Source: Paraglaciecola polaris LMG 21857 (GTDB lineage: Bacteria; Pseudomonadota; Gammaproteobacteria; Enterobacterales; Alteromonadaceae). Taken from it: DNA of 64,000 bases. Made by a program: the position numbers and the translations under genes. The notes beneath the pieces were generated by a model. It was not told the DNA's origin. It worked only from the letters and a program-made list of their open reading frames with translations, and did no database searches. The stretch lies in assembly GCF_000315055.1 (NCBI RefSeq), contig NZ_BAER01000115.1, positions 1 to 64,000 of the forward strand. Reading direction: 5' to 3'. Of this stretch, positions 19,635-28,300 are shown one piece after another (the stretch's first letter is position 1; each line of letters begins with the position of its first letter).

Positions 19635-20513
19635 TTGCCAGTTAGCAAAGTGTTCCAATAAAAAGTTGATCGCCAGACGTGCTTTGGCCGGTAAAAAATT
19701 ACGGTTAGCGTACACAATCCAAGTGGCAATATCGCGATTCCAATAGGGCGCTAAAATAGGCTGCAAATTGCCATTTTTTAGGGCATCGCCATAACTTGAT
19801 CGCGGCATATACGCAATCCCAAGGCCGCGTTCACAAGCACTGACCACACTTCGACCACTGTTTGAGCGCCATCTGGCATCCAGCTTAACCTCAAGGCGCT
19901 TATCCTCATGGCTGAAAAACCACGTGGTGTTGTTGGTCATTAGGCAGTGATGTTTCGCAAGTTCGCTTGGGTGCTCAGGCGTTCCGTGTTTGCTGAGATA
20001 CTCTTGACTGGCGGCTGCAACGAGGGAGCGGTTGGTTAACTTACGGGCAATCAAGCTCGAGTCTTTCATCGGCCCATATCGAATGGAAAAATCAAACGCA
20101 TCATCAATAAAGTTGACCATTTGCGAATTGAAGTCCATCTCAATGGCTAGTTTGGGATGTAGTTGGGCAAACTCCATTAATAAAGGGGCAATATGTTGCT
20201 CGGCGAATTCCCCCGCCGCAGACACTTTTAAGGTACCGCTTAGTTCCACTTGTTTGTCGAATACTGTCTCATTTGCTTCTTGTAAGCCGTACACCAATTC
20301 TTGGCAGCGGCTGAAATAAGATTGTCCGGCATCGGTTAAACGCACATTTCGCGTGCTACGAGCAAGCAATGACACCCCAAGTGCTTTTTCCAACGCAGCT
20401 ACCTTGCGGCTTATATGTGACACATTGACATTTAATTTTCGTGCAGCCGCTGAGAACCCTTGGGTTTCAGCCACGGCAACAAACTCTATGATCCCATTGA
20501 AGGTAATGCTCAT
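19629..20513 (-). CDS. LysR-family transcriptional regulator
   Basis: A 294-residue LysR regulator of the CrgA/DsdC-like type (HTH with FSAAARKLNVNVSHISRKVAALEKALGVSLLAR in residues about 18-50, then a substrate-binding domain with the SIRYGPMKDSSLIARKL segment). It is divergent from the DJ-1/PfpI gene across 152 bases that contain a long palindrome, so it probably controls that gene and itself. Confidence 0.93.
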   Translation of the reverse strand: MSITFNGIIEFVAVAETQGFSAAARKLNVNVSHISRKVAALEKALGVSLLARSTRNVRLTDAGQSYFSRCQELVYGLQEANETVFDKQVELSGTLKVSAAGEFAEQHIAPLLMEFAQLHPKLAIEMDFNSQMVNFIDDAFDFSIRYGPMKDSSLIARKLTNRSLVAAASQEYLSKHGTPEHPSELAKHHCLMTNNTTWFFSHEDKRLEVKLDARWRSNSGRSVVSACERGLGIAYMPRSSYGDALKNGNLQPILAPYWNRDIATWIVYANRNFLPAKARLAINFLLEHFANWQE

Positions 20514-20543
20514 ATAAGGTAACTCAACAATTTTTCCACCCAG

Positions 20544-20575
20544 AAATGATTATTGCATATTTGCAATAATCATTT
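20544..20575. promoter_or_regulatory. 32-bp operator-like dyad between LysR and DJ-1 genes
   Basis: AAATGATTATTGC (20544-20556) and GCAATAATCATTT (20563-20575) are exact inverted complements, 13 bp each, around ATATTT. The inner ATTGC/GCAAT half-sites resemble LysR boxes. It lies 30 bases upstream of the LysR ATG and about 90 upstream of the DJ-1 ATG, well placed for autoregulation and activation. Confidence 0.65.
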
Positions 20576-20665
20576 GCTATTTATCGGGATTATCAAAAAT
20601 ACACCAAGAGACTAGACTCTCTTCATCGTAAAAACACAAACCAATTTCAACGCAAGGAGATACAA

Positions 20666-21340
20666 ATGAAAAATGTACTTATTATTTTGACCAACCATGC
20701 CACGCTAGGAACGACCGACGAAGCAAACGGTACTTACTCTCCTGAGCTGACCCATGCCTTACACGCATTTTTAGAAGCGGGATACCGCTATGATCTCGTC
20801 TCGATTAAAGGTGGAAATGCCCCAGTTTATGGTGTTGATATGGAAGACGATCAGGTCAACAGCGAGGTGTTTACAGCACAAGATCTGGCCAACAAGTTAG
20901 CCAATACCAAAAAAGCCAGTGACGTTAATCCAGATGACTACGACGCTGTATTCTATCCTGGTGGATTTGGCTTGCTATCTGATTTAGCCGACGATGAAAA
21001 TGTGGCAAAACTAACGGCAACCTTGTTTGAAAAAGGTGCGGTTGTGGGCGCCGTGTGCCATGGTCCTGCTGGCTTACTACCCGTTAAATTGTCTAACGGC
21101 AAATACCTGATTGAAGACATCATGGTGACCGGCTTTACTCGAGAAGAAGAAGTGGAATACGGCACTATCAGTAAAATTCCTTTCTTGTTAGAAGAAGCAT
21201 TAACCAGACGCGCGGGGCAGTACGCAAAAATCGCTCCTTGGGGAGAATATGTTATCAAACAAGATAGGGTGATCACTGGGCAAAATCCAGCTTCGGCAGG
21301 GGCAGTAGGCCAAGCAATGGTTGAACGTTTAGCGCAATAA
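20666..21340 (+). CDS. DJ-1/PfpI family protein (class I glutamine amidotransferase-like)
   Basis: A 224-residue protein of the DJ-1/PfpI superfamily. GAVCHGPAGLL carries the nucleophile Cys (about residue 131) followed by His on the nucleophile elbow. Relatives include Hsp31-type chaperones/glyoxalase III and stress proteins that act on reactive carbonyls; the length suits the Hsp31/YDR533-like branch. The AAGGAGATACAA leader before the ATG is a strong ribosome site. Divergence from a LysR gene with a shared dyad suggests induction by an electrophile or oxidant (inference). Confidence 0.88.
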   Translation: MKNVLIILTNHATLGTTDEANGTYSPELTHALHAFLEAGYRYDLVSIKGGNAPVYGVDMEDDQVNSEVFTAQDLANKLANTKKASDVNPDDYDAVFYPGGFGLLSDLADDENVAKLTATLFEKGAVVGAVCHGPAGLLPVKLSNGKYLIEDIMVTGFTREEEVEYGTISKIPFLLEEALTRRAGQYAKIAPWGEYVIKQDRVITGQNPASAGAVGQAMVERLAQ

Positions 21341-21362
21341 TCCCAGTCAGTCGCCAACCTAA

Positions 21363-21412
21363 GTGCGCTGCGAACAGGGTGTGCGACGAACAGAGTGTGC
21401 GACGAACAGAGT
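21363..21412 (+). repeat. Short tandem repeat, 16-bp unit
   Basis: GTGCGACGAACAGAGT occurs twice in exact tandem (21381-21396 and 21397-21412). A degenerate copy, GTGCGCTGCGAACAGG, lies at 21363-21378. The repeat is non-coding, just after the DJ-1 gene, and may be a slippage product. Confidence 0.8.
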
Positions 21413-21448
21413 GCAATGATTGGCTAAAGCTGAATTGTTAACACCATA

Positions 21449-21476
21449 AAAACCCGCTAATTAGCGGGTTTTTTGG
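21449..21476. terminator. Rho-independent terminator (bidirectional)
   Basis: AACCCGCTAA/TTAGCGGGTT (21451-21470) is a perfect 10-bp dyad followed by TTTT on the plus strand, with A-rich sequence before it that gives a T-tract on the minus strand. It lies between the convergent DJ-1 gene and the membrane-protein gene and can serve both. Confidence 0.85.
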
Positions 21477-21503
21477 CGGGTTTAACTTCAAAAGGCTACC
21501 AAA

Positions 21504-22160
21504 CTACTTTTTATGAATGTAAAACTTCTCGTAGAAGGTGTATACCCAATGCGGTTTATAAATGACCATTAAAGTTATCGTCATGCCGTTTAACATCCCT
21601 TCGGGGAACAAGAGCAACCAAATCAGTACCAAATAATTATCTTCAATGGTCAGCCAGTCGTATTGGCCGTCAAGATAAAAGTATCCTCCGAGCAAGCACA
21701 TTTTGACTGCCATCATTAGCGCGCCGGGTAAAAAAGCGCAAACAAAAATATACACAAATACGTGGCGAGATAATTTATGAAAGGCAAAGCTGTAAATTAA
21801 ATAACTTAAGCCCAGCGGGGCCATGACGCCCAGTAATCCATTCACGCCAAGCATTCGCCAGCTTTCTTCGCCTACTAGGGTTACGCCAACTAATGCCAAA
21901 CATGCACTGACCACAGCCCAGCGAAAACCGAGTATGAGCATCAGGGCCGTTAACCATAAAAAGTGTACTTGTAAACCGGGGTAAATGCCGGTTTGGAATA
22001 TCCATAAAAAGAACACACTCGCGGCGCAGCCAAAGACTAAATGTTGTACTTTTTTGTCTTTGACTAAGCTGGCTATGGATAAACTGCGAACAACCGCAAC
22101 TAAACAGGCAATGTAACCCGCCCAGGCAAAATACTGGATATTAGTGGTGTAGTCTAACAA
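21504..22160 (-). CDS. Predicted integral membrane protein, CbiM-like/energy-coupling-factor permease family
   Basis: A 218-residue protein with about six hydrophobic helices. The GVNGLLGVMAPLGLSYLIY and FPEGMLNGMTITLMVIYKP segments resemble the COG3235/CbiM-like membrane family annotated as energy-coupling-factor transporter permeases for metal or vitamin uptake. No ATPase or partner gene is nearby, so transport is unproven. Its start lies 14 bases after the xthA stop, suggesting co-transcription with xthA. Confidence 0.65.
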   Translation of the reverse strand: MLDYTTNIQYFAWAGYIACLVAVVRSLSIASLVKDKKVQHLVFGCAASVFFLWIFQTGIYPGLQVHFLWLTALMLILGFRWAVVSACLALVGVTLVGEESWRMLGVNGLLGVMAPLGLSYLIYSFAFHKLSRHVFVYIFVCAFLPGALMMAVKMCLLGGYFYLDGQYDWLTIEDNYLVLIWLLLFPEGMLNGMTITLMVIYKPHWVYTFYEKFYIHKK

Positions 22161-22174
22161 ACTAACTTCCTCAT

Positions 22175-22984
22175 TTACGGCTTATAAACAGCCCAAATAG
22201 GCGCATGATCAGAGGGTTTTTCGATACCGCGCAATTCGTAATCGATACCTGCGTCGGCAAGTGTATTGTGCAGTTTTTTCGTCGCGAGGATCAAATCGAT
22301 ACGTAAACCGCGATTATCTGGGAAACCTTTCGAGCGATAATCAAACCAGCTGAAATGTTCATTCGTTTCTGGGTTAAGGGTGCGAAAGCCATCAGTGAAG
22401 CCCCAAGAAATCAAATCATTTAGCCATTCACGCTCCTCAGGTAAGAAACTACATTTACCTGTTTGCAACCAGCGTTTGCGATTTGGCTCGCCGATACCTA
22501 TGTCTAAATCGGTATGAGAAATATTCACGTCGCCCATGACTACTACATTGTCGTCAGGACTGTGATGTGTGGTTAGATACTTAGCCAGATCTTGATAGTA
22601 TTTGCGTTTTGCAGGAAATTTCGTTTCGTGAGAACGGTTTTCACCTTGCGGGAAGTAGCCGTTTAATACTCGTACTGTTTCACCATTAGGCATGGGGTAA
22701 CTCACCATGATCATGCGCCGCTGGGCCTCGGCGTCATCGGTCGGGAAGCCGTACTGCACATCTTTTGGCTCTTCTTTACACAACATCGCGACGCCGTAAT
22801 GGGCTTTCTGTCCATGAAAGTAAACTTTGTAGCCCATCGCCTCTACATCGGCAATGGGGAACATGTCGTTGTGCACTTTGATTTCTTGCAGACCGATTAT
22901 ATCTGGCTGATGTTTGTCGATTAACGCTTGCAGCTGGTGAAGGCGGGCACGTATGCCATTGATGTTAAAAGAAATTATTTTCAT
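22175..22984 (-). CDS. xthA: Exodeoxyribonuclease III
   Basis: A 269-residue endonuclease/exonuclease/phosphatase-fold enzyme that cuts AP sites and degrades DNA 3'-5' in base-excision repair. Signatures are [16 protein letters not shown] with the metal Glu, [12 protein letters not shown], and the C-terminal SDHAPIWA with the catalytic Asp-His. It starts [13 protein letters not shown] as in the family and is the first gene of a two-gene unit with the membrane protein downstream. Confidence 0.95.
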   Translation of the reverse strand: MKIISFNINGIRARLHQLQALIDKHQPDIIGLQEIKVHNDMFPIADVEAMGYKVYFHGQKAHYGVAMLCKEEPKDVQYGFPTDDAEAQRRMIMVSYPMPNGETVRVLNGYFPQGENRSHETKFPAKRKYYQDLAKYLTTHHSPDDNVVVMGDVNISHTDLDIGIGEPNRKRWLQTGKCSFLPEEREWLNDLISWGFTDGFRTLNPETNEHFSWFDYRSKGFPDNRGLRIDLILATKKLHNTLADAGIDYELRGIEKPSDHAPIWAVYKP

Positions 22985-23194
22985 ATGAGGCCAATTATAA
23001 TAAACGCTAAAACGGCCTTTATCTTACCAGAACCCGCAATGCCAATTCCATTAATTAATCCAGACATCCTAGTTCGATAGGGTTGACACATTATAAATGC
23101 AAAAAATTACCGCACATTTTTATGCTCAACTAGCGTTATCGGTAGGGGAAAATACAGGATAATTCACGGTATAAACGTATATATTTAGTTAATT

Positions 23195-23230
23195 AAATTA
23201 AAGTTAATTGTTGACAATTTACTTTAATTT
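23195..23230. promoter_or_regulatory. 36-bp near-perfect palindrome, candidate GntR operator of the agar operon
   Basis: The left half AAATTAAAGTTAATTGTT (23195-23212) matches the reverse complement of the right half (23213-23230) at 16 of 18 positions. The centre, TTGT-TG-ACAA, fits the GT-N-AC core of FadR/GntR-type operators. It overlaps the TTGACA (23211-23216) of a candidate promoter (next entry). It lies about 90 bases upstream of the GntR ATG, so repression by that regulator is the simplest reading. Confidence 0.65.
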
Positions 23231-23237
23231 GTAGAAT
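23211..23237 (+). promoter_or_regulatory. Candidate promoter for the agar operon
   Basis: TTGACA at 23211-23216 and TAGAAT at 23232-23237 are both close to sigma-70 consensus but only 15 bases apart, which is short. TTGTTG at 23208-23213 with 18-base spacing is an alternative. The -35 box lies inside the 36-bp palindrome, so binding there would block it. The remaining 22985-23194 shows nothing else. Confidence 0.4.
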
Positions 23238-23317
23238 GTGTAATAACGAGATAGGTAAGTGACTTTGTGAAGTTTGCAGGCACTTATCATTAACTTTATG
23301 TGTAATTTGGATTTTCC

Positions 23318-24013
23318 ATGAGTCAACTAGCCCCTGAAACAAGTCTTGGCATGCGTATTTTATTGCAAGGCGAACAAAGTATTTACAACCGGATCCTGGC
23401 GGATATTGCCACAGGGAAATTAGTCAGTGGTGATCGCCTGGTCACAACGCATTTGGCAAGTTGTTATCAAACGAGCATTAATCCGGTACGTGAGGCATTA
23501 AAGCAATTAGAAGGCGAAGGATTTGTAACCTTCCAGAAAAATAGCGGCGCGAGGGTTGCCTCTTTTGAGTACGCCACTATGCGCGAAGTATTCGAAATAT
23601 TGCAGCTTTTAGAACCATATTTTTTATCTTGGTACGCAGGGCATTGCACCCCTGAAAGCCTTGTCTGTTTAGCCGATATTCAAGAACAATTACGCGCCCT
23701 TGATATTAGAGATTCTGCTGGATTACGGGATCTTGATACCGCCTTTCACTGGGAAATGTATCGTCATCATTACAATGCCAGCGCCCTACGGTTGTGGAAA
23801 AACAAGAAGCTGATTTTACAAGCACTGCATGGTGATTTACCCGTGTGCGAAAAACGCTTTAAAGCCACCTTAGATGAACACGACCATATTTTGTATCTTC
23901 TAAATGCGGGTGACGACGAATCCGCTGTACGGGCATTAACTAAGCATGTGGTCAGTGGCGGTGACTATTGGTCAAGTGTCATTACCGATCAGCTACGAGC
24001 GTTATCCGCATGA
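23318..24013 (+). CDS. GntR-family (FadR/FCD-type) transcriptional regulator
   Basis: A 231-residue regulator. The N-terminal winged HTH is about residues 18-80 (CYQTSINPVREALKQLEGEGFV with the recognition helix), followed by an all-helical FCD domain with HWEMYRHHYNAS and DEHDHI, whose Asp/His residues usually bind a metal and a carboxylate ligand. It is the first gene of the agar operon, and its TGA overlaps the next ATG (ATGA). It probably represses the operon through the upstream palindrome until a sugar-acid intermediate accumulates (inference). Confidence 0.88.
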   Translation: MSQLAPETSLGMRILLQGEQSIYNRILADIATGKLVSGDRLVTTHLASCYQTSINPVREALKQLEGEGFVTFQKNSGARVASFEYATMREVFEILQLLEPYFLSWYAGHCTPESLVCLADIQEQLRALDIRDSAGLRDLDTAFHWEMYRHHYNASALRLWKNKKLILQALHGDLPVCEKRFKATLDEHDHILYLLNAGDDESAVRALTKHVVSGGDYWSSVITDQLRALSA

Positions 24014-25164
24014 AAATAACCAATATCAAAACCTACGGTTTCTGGCTCGGTTTTCGGAATGTGTGCTTAGTCAAAGTGGAGACAGATCAAGGTATTCACG
24101 GATGGGGAGAATCTGGTTTGTCTGGCCGTGAACAAGCTGTGATGGGCGCGATTGAACACTTTAGGCCTTTTTTAATTGGCCAGTCTGCGTTGAATATTAA
24201 TGCCCTTTGGCAAGAGATGTATCGCGGTCAATATTTTGAGGGGGGGCGAGTATTAGCCGCCGCCATTTCTGCCATCGATATTGCCTTACATGACGTATGC
24301 GGAAAATATTTAAATGTGCCTGTCTATCAATTATTAGGTGGCAAACAACGACACAGTATTCCGTTATTTGTTACCTCCACTCTGGACTTTGGCGAGGCGT
24401 TTGTCGAGCATGTTTGTCAACTCAGAGATGAAGGTTGGCAGGCTATTCGTGCCACGACTGGTGAACACGGTAACAGTGAGCATGTCAGTATTTTTAACCC
24501 ACGGAAGTCGATTGCTAAAGCCGCTACATGGTTAACCAAAGCCCGCGAGGCCTTGGGTAGTGAAAGTGTGCTAGGCATCGACTATCACCACAGATTAACC
24601 GTGGCGGAAACCGCGTCATTTTGCCAAAGAATGCCGAGTGGCACGCTAGATTTCCTCGAAGAGCCCATTCGCGACCAGTCCCCTGTGAGCTATCAAAACC
24701 TTAGGGCCTTGACTGATGTTCCTTTCGCTATTGGTGAAGAGTTCTCCAGCAAATGGGACTTTGCTCCCTATGTAGACACGGCATTAACCAATTTTGCGCG
24801 TATCGATATATGCAATGCCGGCGGTTTTACCGAAGCGATGAAAATAGCTGCCATGTGCGAAACACGCTACATCGACATGATGCCACACAATCCATTAAGT
24901 CCCATCTGCACTGCGGCCTCTGTGCATTACTGTGCAGCGTTGGCTAATTTAAGTTGGCTCGAAATTGCCCCTTATGAGGGTGATCTTGATATTCATGATG
25001 AGATATTTAGCCATCGTCCTAAGGTGACAAACAATACGTTCGAGGTCAGCGATCGTGCAGGGCTGGGCATAGACGTAAATGAGTCAGCCATTCCAAACGA
25101 TGGTTTCAAATTTTGGGAGCCACCGCGTTTAACCAAGCCTGACGGCTCATACACTAACTGGTAA
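24010..25164 (+). CDS. Mandelate-racemase-subgroup enolase-superfamily enzyme: probable 3,6-anhydro-L-galactonate cycloisomerase or galactonate dehydratase
   Basis: A 384-residue protein with an N-terminal capping domain and a TIM barrel. Metal ligands appear as GIDYHHR (Asp 191), LDFLEEP (Glu 217) and IGEEF (Glu 243), with the general-base His in MPHNPLSPI (about 293). This arrangement is shared by D-galactonate dehydratase and the cycloisomerase (ACI) of the marine agar pathway, which opens 3,6-anhydrogalactonate to 2-keto-3-deoxygalactonate. Neighbouring GH50 agarases favour ACI. The ATG at 24010 overlaps the GntR stop; an upstream in-frame ATG at 23968 is inside that gene and rejected. 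Confidence 0.8.
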   Translation: MKITNIKTYGFWLGFRNVCLVKVETDQGIHGWGESGLSGREQAVMGAIEHFRPFLIGQSALNINALWQEMYRGQYFEGGRVLAAAISAIDIALHDVCGKYLNVPVYQLLGGKQRHSIPLFVTSTLDFGEAFVEHVCQLRDEGWQAIRATTGEHGNSEHVSIFNPRKSIAKAATWLTKAREALGSESVLGIDYHHRLTVAETASFCQRMPSGTLDFLEEPIRDQSPVSYQNLRALTDVPFAIGEEFSSKWDFAPYVDTALTNFARIDICNAGGFTEAMKIAAMCETRYIDMMPHNPLSPICTAASVHYCAALANLSWLEIAPYEGDLDIHDEIFSHRPKVTNNTFEVSDRAGLGIDVNESAIPNDGFKFWEPPRLTKPDGSYTNW

Positions 25165-25178
25165 GCGAGTAGAGTCAA

Positions 25179-26582
25179 ATGACAACAACACAACAGATGA
25201 AAACGCCCGTTGCTAAGCGAAAGGGCAAAAGCAAGTTTGCTGTTCTCGCGCTTATCTTTTTGAGCGTGGTGATCAACTACATGGACCGAACCAATATCTC
25301 AGTTGCCGCCCAGGCGATTTCGGATGATCTGGAGCTGACTAAAGTGCAGATGGGGATTATCTTTTCAGCCTTCGCTTGGACTTATTCGATAATGCAGATC
25401 CCCGGCGGTATGTTGGTGGACTCAGTACGCATTCGTATTTTGTACCCAGTGATTTTGGTTGCTTGGTCGCTGGCGACGATAGTGCAGGGGATGGTCAGTA
25501 GTTTGGCTGCCGTGGTGGGTTGTCGCATGGCCATCGGTTTCTTCGAAGCGCCGTCTTATCCGGCCAATAATAAAATTGTGACCCAGTGGTTTGGTGAACA
25601 TGAGCGTGCCGGAGCGATTGCTGTGTATACGTCAGGCCAGTTTATCGGTCTTGCGTTTTTAATGCCGGTGCTGGCAATTATTCAACAGTGGTTTGGCTGG
25701 CGAGGACTCTTTTTTATCTCAGGGGGTATCGGGATCCTATGGGCTGGGGTGTGGTATTTACTTTATCGAGATCCCGTTGTTGATGATGAAATGCACGATA
25801 CGCCAGATGATGCACTACCGACCAGTAGTGCAAACGCCGCAGAGCAAGCACAGCAGGTACCAGTGACGGCACACACTCAAGCGACCGCAAGTTGGAGTAA
25901 TATCAAAATAGCCTTTTCGAGTCGCAAATTGTGGGGTATTTATATCGGACAATTCTGCTTAGGTGGCACGTTGATCTTCTTTTTGACTTGGTTTCCAACG
26001 TATCTTGCTGAGTATCGTGGGTTAAGTGAATTAACCACCGGTTTTGTGGCATCCATTCCATTTTTGGCCGCTTTTTTTGGGGTGTTGCTGTCGGGGTTTG
26101 TGTCCGATTGGTTAGTCCGCAAAGGCGTGTCAAACGAAGTCGCCCGTAAAGCGCCGATCATTCTAGGTTTGTTGCTCTCCAGCTCGGTGATTTTTGCTAA
26201 TTACGTGGAAAGCACTCAGTGGGTCACATTCTTTTTATCCGTTACTTTTTTTGGTAACGGACTGGCGTCCATAAATTGGGTGTTTGTTTCGCTTATTGCG
26301 CCTAAACACATGGTGGGGCTAGTTGGTGGTTGTTTTAATTTCATCGGTGGTTTGTCAGCGGTCACTGTACCCATTGCCATTGGTTATTTAGCCAAAGACG
26401 GTGACTTCCGACCGGCCTTGGTATTAGTCGCTGCGCTGGCATTAATCGGCCTATGTTCTTACATTTTCTTGGTTGGCAAAGTAGAGCAGATTCAACTGCC
26501 AAACCTTGCAGTTGATAGCGACTCGCCTTCCTCTGATCCCAGCGTGAAAAATCAGTCAGAAGCTGCGGGAGGTGCCCAATGA
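25179..26582 (+). CDS. MFS transporter, anion:cation symporter (sugar-acid) family
   Basis: A 467-residue, 12-helix major-facilitator protein. VINYMDRTNISVAA in helix 1 is the hallmark of the ACS group (ExuT, DgoT, GudP), which imports hexuronates and aldonates with protons. The GFFEAPSYPANNKIVTQWF segment is also typical. A hydrophilic loop of about 40 residues separates the two six-helix halves. It lies between the cycloisomerase and kinase genes and overlaps kdgK by 4 bases, so it probably imports galactonate or anhydrogalactonate. Confidence 0.88.
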   Translation: MTTTQQMKTPVAKRKGKSKFAVLALIFLSVVINYMDRTNISVAAQAISDDLELTKVQMGIIFSAFAWTYSIMQIPGGMLVDSVRIRILYPVILVAWSLATIVQGMVSSLAAVVGCRMAIGFFEAPSYPANNKIVTQWFGEHERAGAIAVYTSGQFIGLAFLMPVLAIIQQWFGWRGLFFISGGIGILWAGVWYLLYRDPVVDDEMHDTPDDALPTSSANAAEQAQQVPVTAHTQATASWSNIKIAFSSRKLWGIYIGQFCLGGTLIFFLTWFPTYLAEYRGLSELTTGFVASIPFLAAFFGVLLSGFVSDWLVRKGVSNEVARKAPIILGLLLSSSVIFANYVESTQWVTFFLSVTFFGNGLASINWVFVSLIAPKHMVGLVGGCFNFIGGLSAVTVPIAIGYLAKDGDFRPALVLVAALALIGLCSYIFLVGKVEQIQLPNLAVDSDSPSSDPSVKNQSEAAGGAQ

Positions 26583-27583
26583 GCCTAGTGTTTTTCGGTG
26601 AACTGATGTTGCGATTGACGCCAGTATTGCCTCAACAACAACTTATTGTTGCCAAGAACTTGAGCGTTGATTTTGCGGGTGCTGAGACAAATGTGGCCAG
26701 TTCTTTGGCGCGCTTAGGCAGTAAATGTCAATTTGTTACCAAGCTGCCACAAAACCCATTGGCTGAGCATGCGCTGGCCAGCTTGCAGCAATATGGTATT
26801 ACCACAGATAACATTGTGCGTGGTGGCGAACGTATTGGCAGCTACTTTATCGAGCTAGGGTGTTCGATTCGACCGTCGCGTGTGGTCTATGACAGAGCCA
26901 ACTCTTCCATTGCGGGGATTAGTGAGAACGAATTTGACTGGTCGCAGATATTGACCGGTCAAACGCATTTACATCTCAGTGGCATTTTGCCAGCGCTGTC
27001 CAAGCAGTGCGCAGCCGAAAGTATTAAGGCGGTTAAAGTAGCCAGTGAAATGGGCTTAACCATCAGTTTTGATTTGAACTATCGCCGCAGTTTATGGCAC
27101 GACAGCGGTCTCGCGAGGGATTATTTTAGCCAAATACTGTCCTACAGCTCCCTCGCGTTTGGCAATGCCGGAGTGATGCAAGATGTGTTTGCATTCAGCC
27201 CTAAAGCGAATGACAGCAAATGCGCAGCACAAGAAATTGGGGTTTATCTATACGAACATTTCGGGGTTGATGCTGCCATCACTGAGCGAGTGCATCACAG
27301 CGCCAATCAAAATACCTTGCGTGGATTTTACTTGCGCGCAGGGAAGGTGTTTGCTTCAACGGATATCACGGTGGATATTTTAGACCGCCTCGGTACAGGC
27401 GATGCATTTGCCGCCGGAATGTTACATGGGCTGCAACAAAAGTGGACAGCAGACAAAACCGTGCAGTTTGCCAATGCTGCTTTTGCTTTAGCGCATACCT
27501 GTTATGGCGACCAAAACTGGTTAAACGAGTCTGAAATCATGGCCGTAGCCGAGGGACAGTTATCCGGCCATATCATTCGTTAA
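26579..27583 (+). CDS. kdgK: 2-keto-3-deoxygluconate/galactonate kinase (PfkB family)
   Basis: A 334-residue ribokinase-like enzyme. FGELMLRLTP at the N-terminus, DFAGAETNVASSLARLG (sugar site) and DRLGTGDAFAAGML with the catalytic Asp (about 275) match KDG kinases. It would phosphorylate the 2-keto-3-deoxy sugar acid made by the preceding enzyme. The start overlaps the transporter stop (ATGA). Whether it prefers the gluco- or galacto-isomer cannot be read from the sequence. Confidence 0.9.
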   Translation: MSLVFFGELMLRLTPVLPQQQLIVAKNLSVDFAGAETNVASSLARLGSKCQFVTKLPQNPLAEHALASLQQYGITTDNIVRGGERIGSYFIELGCSIRPSRVVYDRANSSIAGISENEFDWSQILTGQTHLHLSGILPALSKQCAAESIKAVKVASEMGLTISFDLNYRRSLWHDSGLARDYFSQILSYSSLAFGNAGVMQDVFAFSPKANDSKCAAQEIGVYLYEHFGVDAAITERVHHSANQNTLRGFYLRAGKVFASTDITVDILDRLGTGDAFAAGMLHGLQQKWTADKTVQFANAAFALAHTCYGDQNWLNESEIMAVAEGQLSGHIIR

Positions 27584-27620
27584 CCCGAGAATAATTGAAG
27601 CAGAATAAATGAGAGACAAC

Positions 27621-28286
27621 ATGCCAAATAAGCAAATAAGCCAACCTGAACTTTCCCGCGAAGACGTAAGGCAACGGCTAATCCGTGACAAATTAATCGT
27701 GATCATTCGGGTCAGCGATCCCGACGAGATAGGCCCCATTATCAAATGTATGTTCGATGCCGGAGTGGGAGCAGTTGAGATCACCAGCAATACCCCAGGT
27801 TATCAAGAAGCCATCACCCAAGCACGAGCTCGCTACCCAAATATGTTAGTGGGCGCAGGTACTATCACTGAGCCGGGCTTAGTGGAAGAAGCTGTTAAGG
27901 CAGGGGCGCAGTTTTTAGTCACCCCCAACACCTGTGCTGAATTAGTACGCTGTGCGCATAACGTTAATGTGCCAATCGTGATGGGCGCGTTGACACCCAC
28001 AGACGTGACCGTCGCCAATCGTGCTCATGCCGACATCGTTAAGCTTTTCCCTGCAGGCTCTATGGGGTGTGATTATTTAAAGTCGTTGGCGAGTGGTCCC
28101 TTTTTAACCACGACCTTTTTCCCAGTAGGAGGGATAGACGAACACAACTTCGAACAGTGGATGCAAAGTGGCGCTGCAGGTGTTGGCATAGGCGGAGCGC
28201 TGGCGGGACCGGTGCACAGTGACGAAGAAGCTAGGGCGTTAACCGCTAAAGTACGCGCCATAGTCACTAGATTAAAAATCGATTAA
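27621..28286 (+). CDS. eda: 2-dehydro-3-deoxy-phosphogluconate (KDPG/KDPGal) aldolase
   Basis: A 221-residue class I aldolase of the KDPG/KHG family. The Schiff-base Lys is in DIVKLFPA (about residue 141) and the catalytic Glu in AVEITSNTPG (about 53). It splits the phosphorylated keto-deoxy acid into pyruvate and glyceraldehyde 3-phosphate. The ATG at 27621 has GAGAGA 5 bases ahead; an in-frame ATG at 27609 would add four residues. It follows kdgK by 37 bases, completing the cytosolic part of the route. Confidence 0.92.
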   Translation: MPNKQISQPELSREDVRQRLIRDKLIVIIRVSDPDEIGPIIKCMFDAGVGAVEITSNTPGYQEAITQARARYPNMLVGAGTITEPGLVEEAVKAGAQFLVTPNTCAELVRCAHNVNVPIVMGALTPTDVTVANRAHADIVKLFPAGSMGCDYLKSLASGPFLTTTFFPVGGIDEHNFEQWMQSGAAGVGIGGALAGPVHSDEEARALTAKVRAIVTRLKID

Positions 28287-28300
28287 ATCCAGGAGAACCC

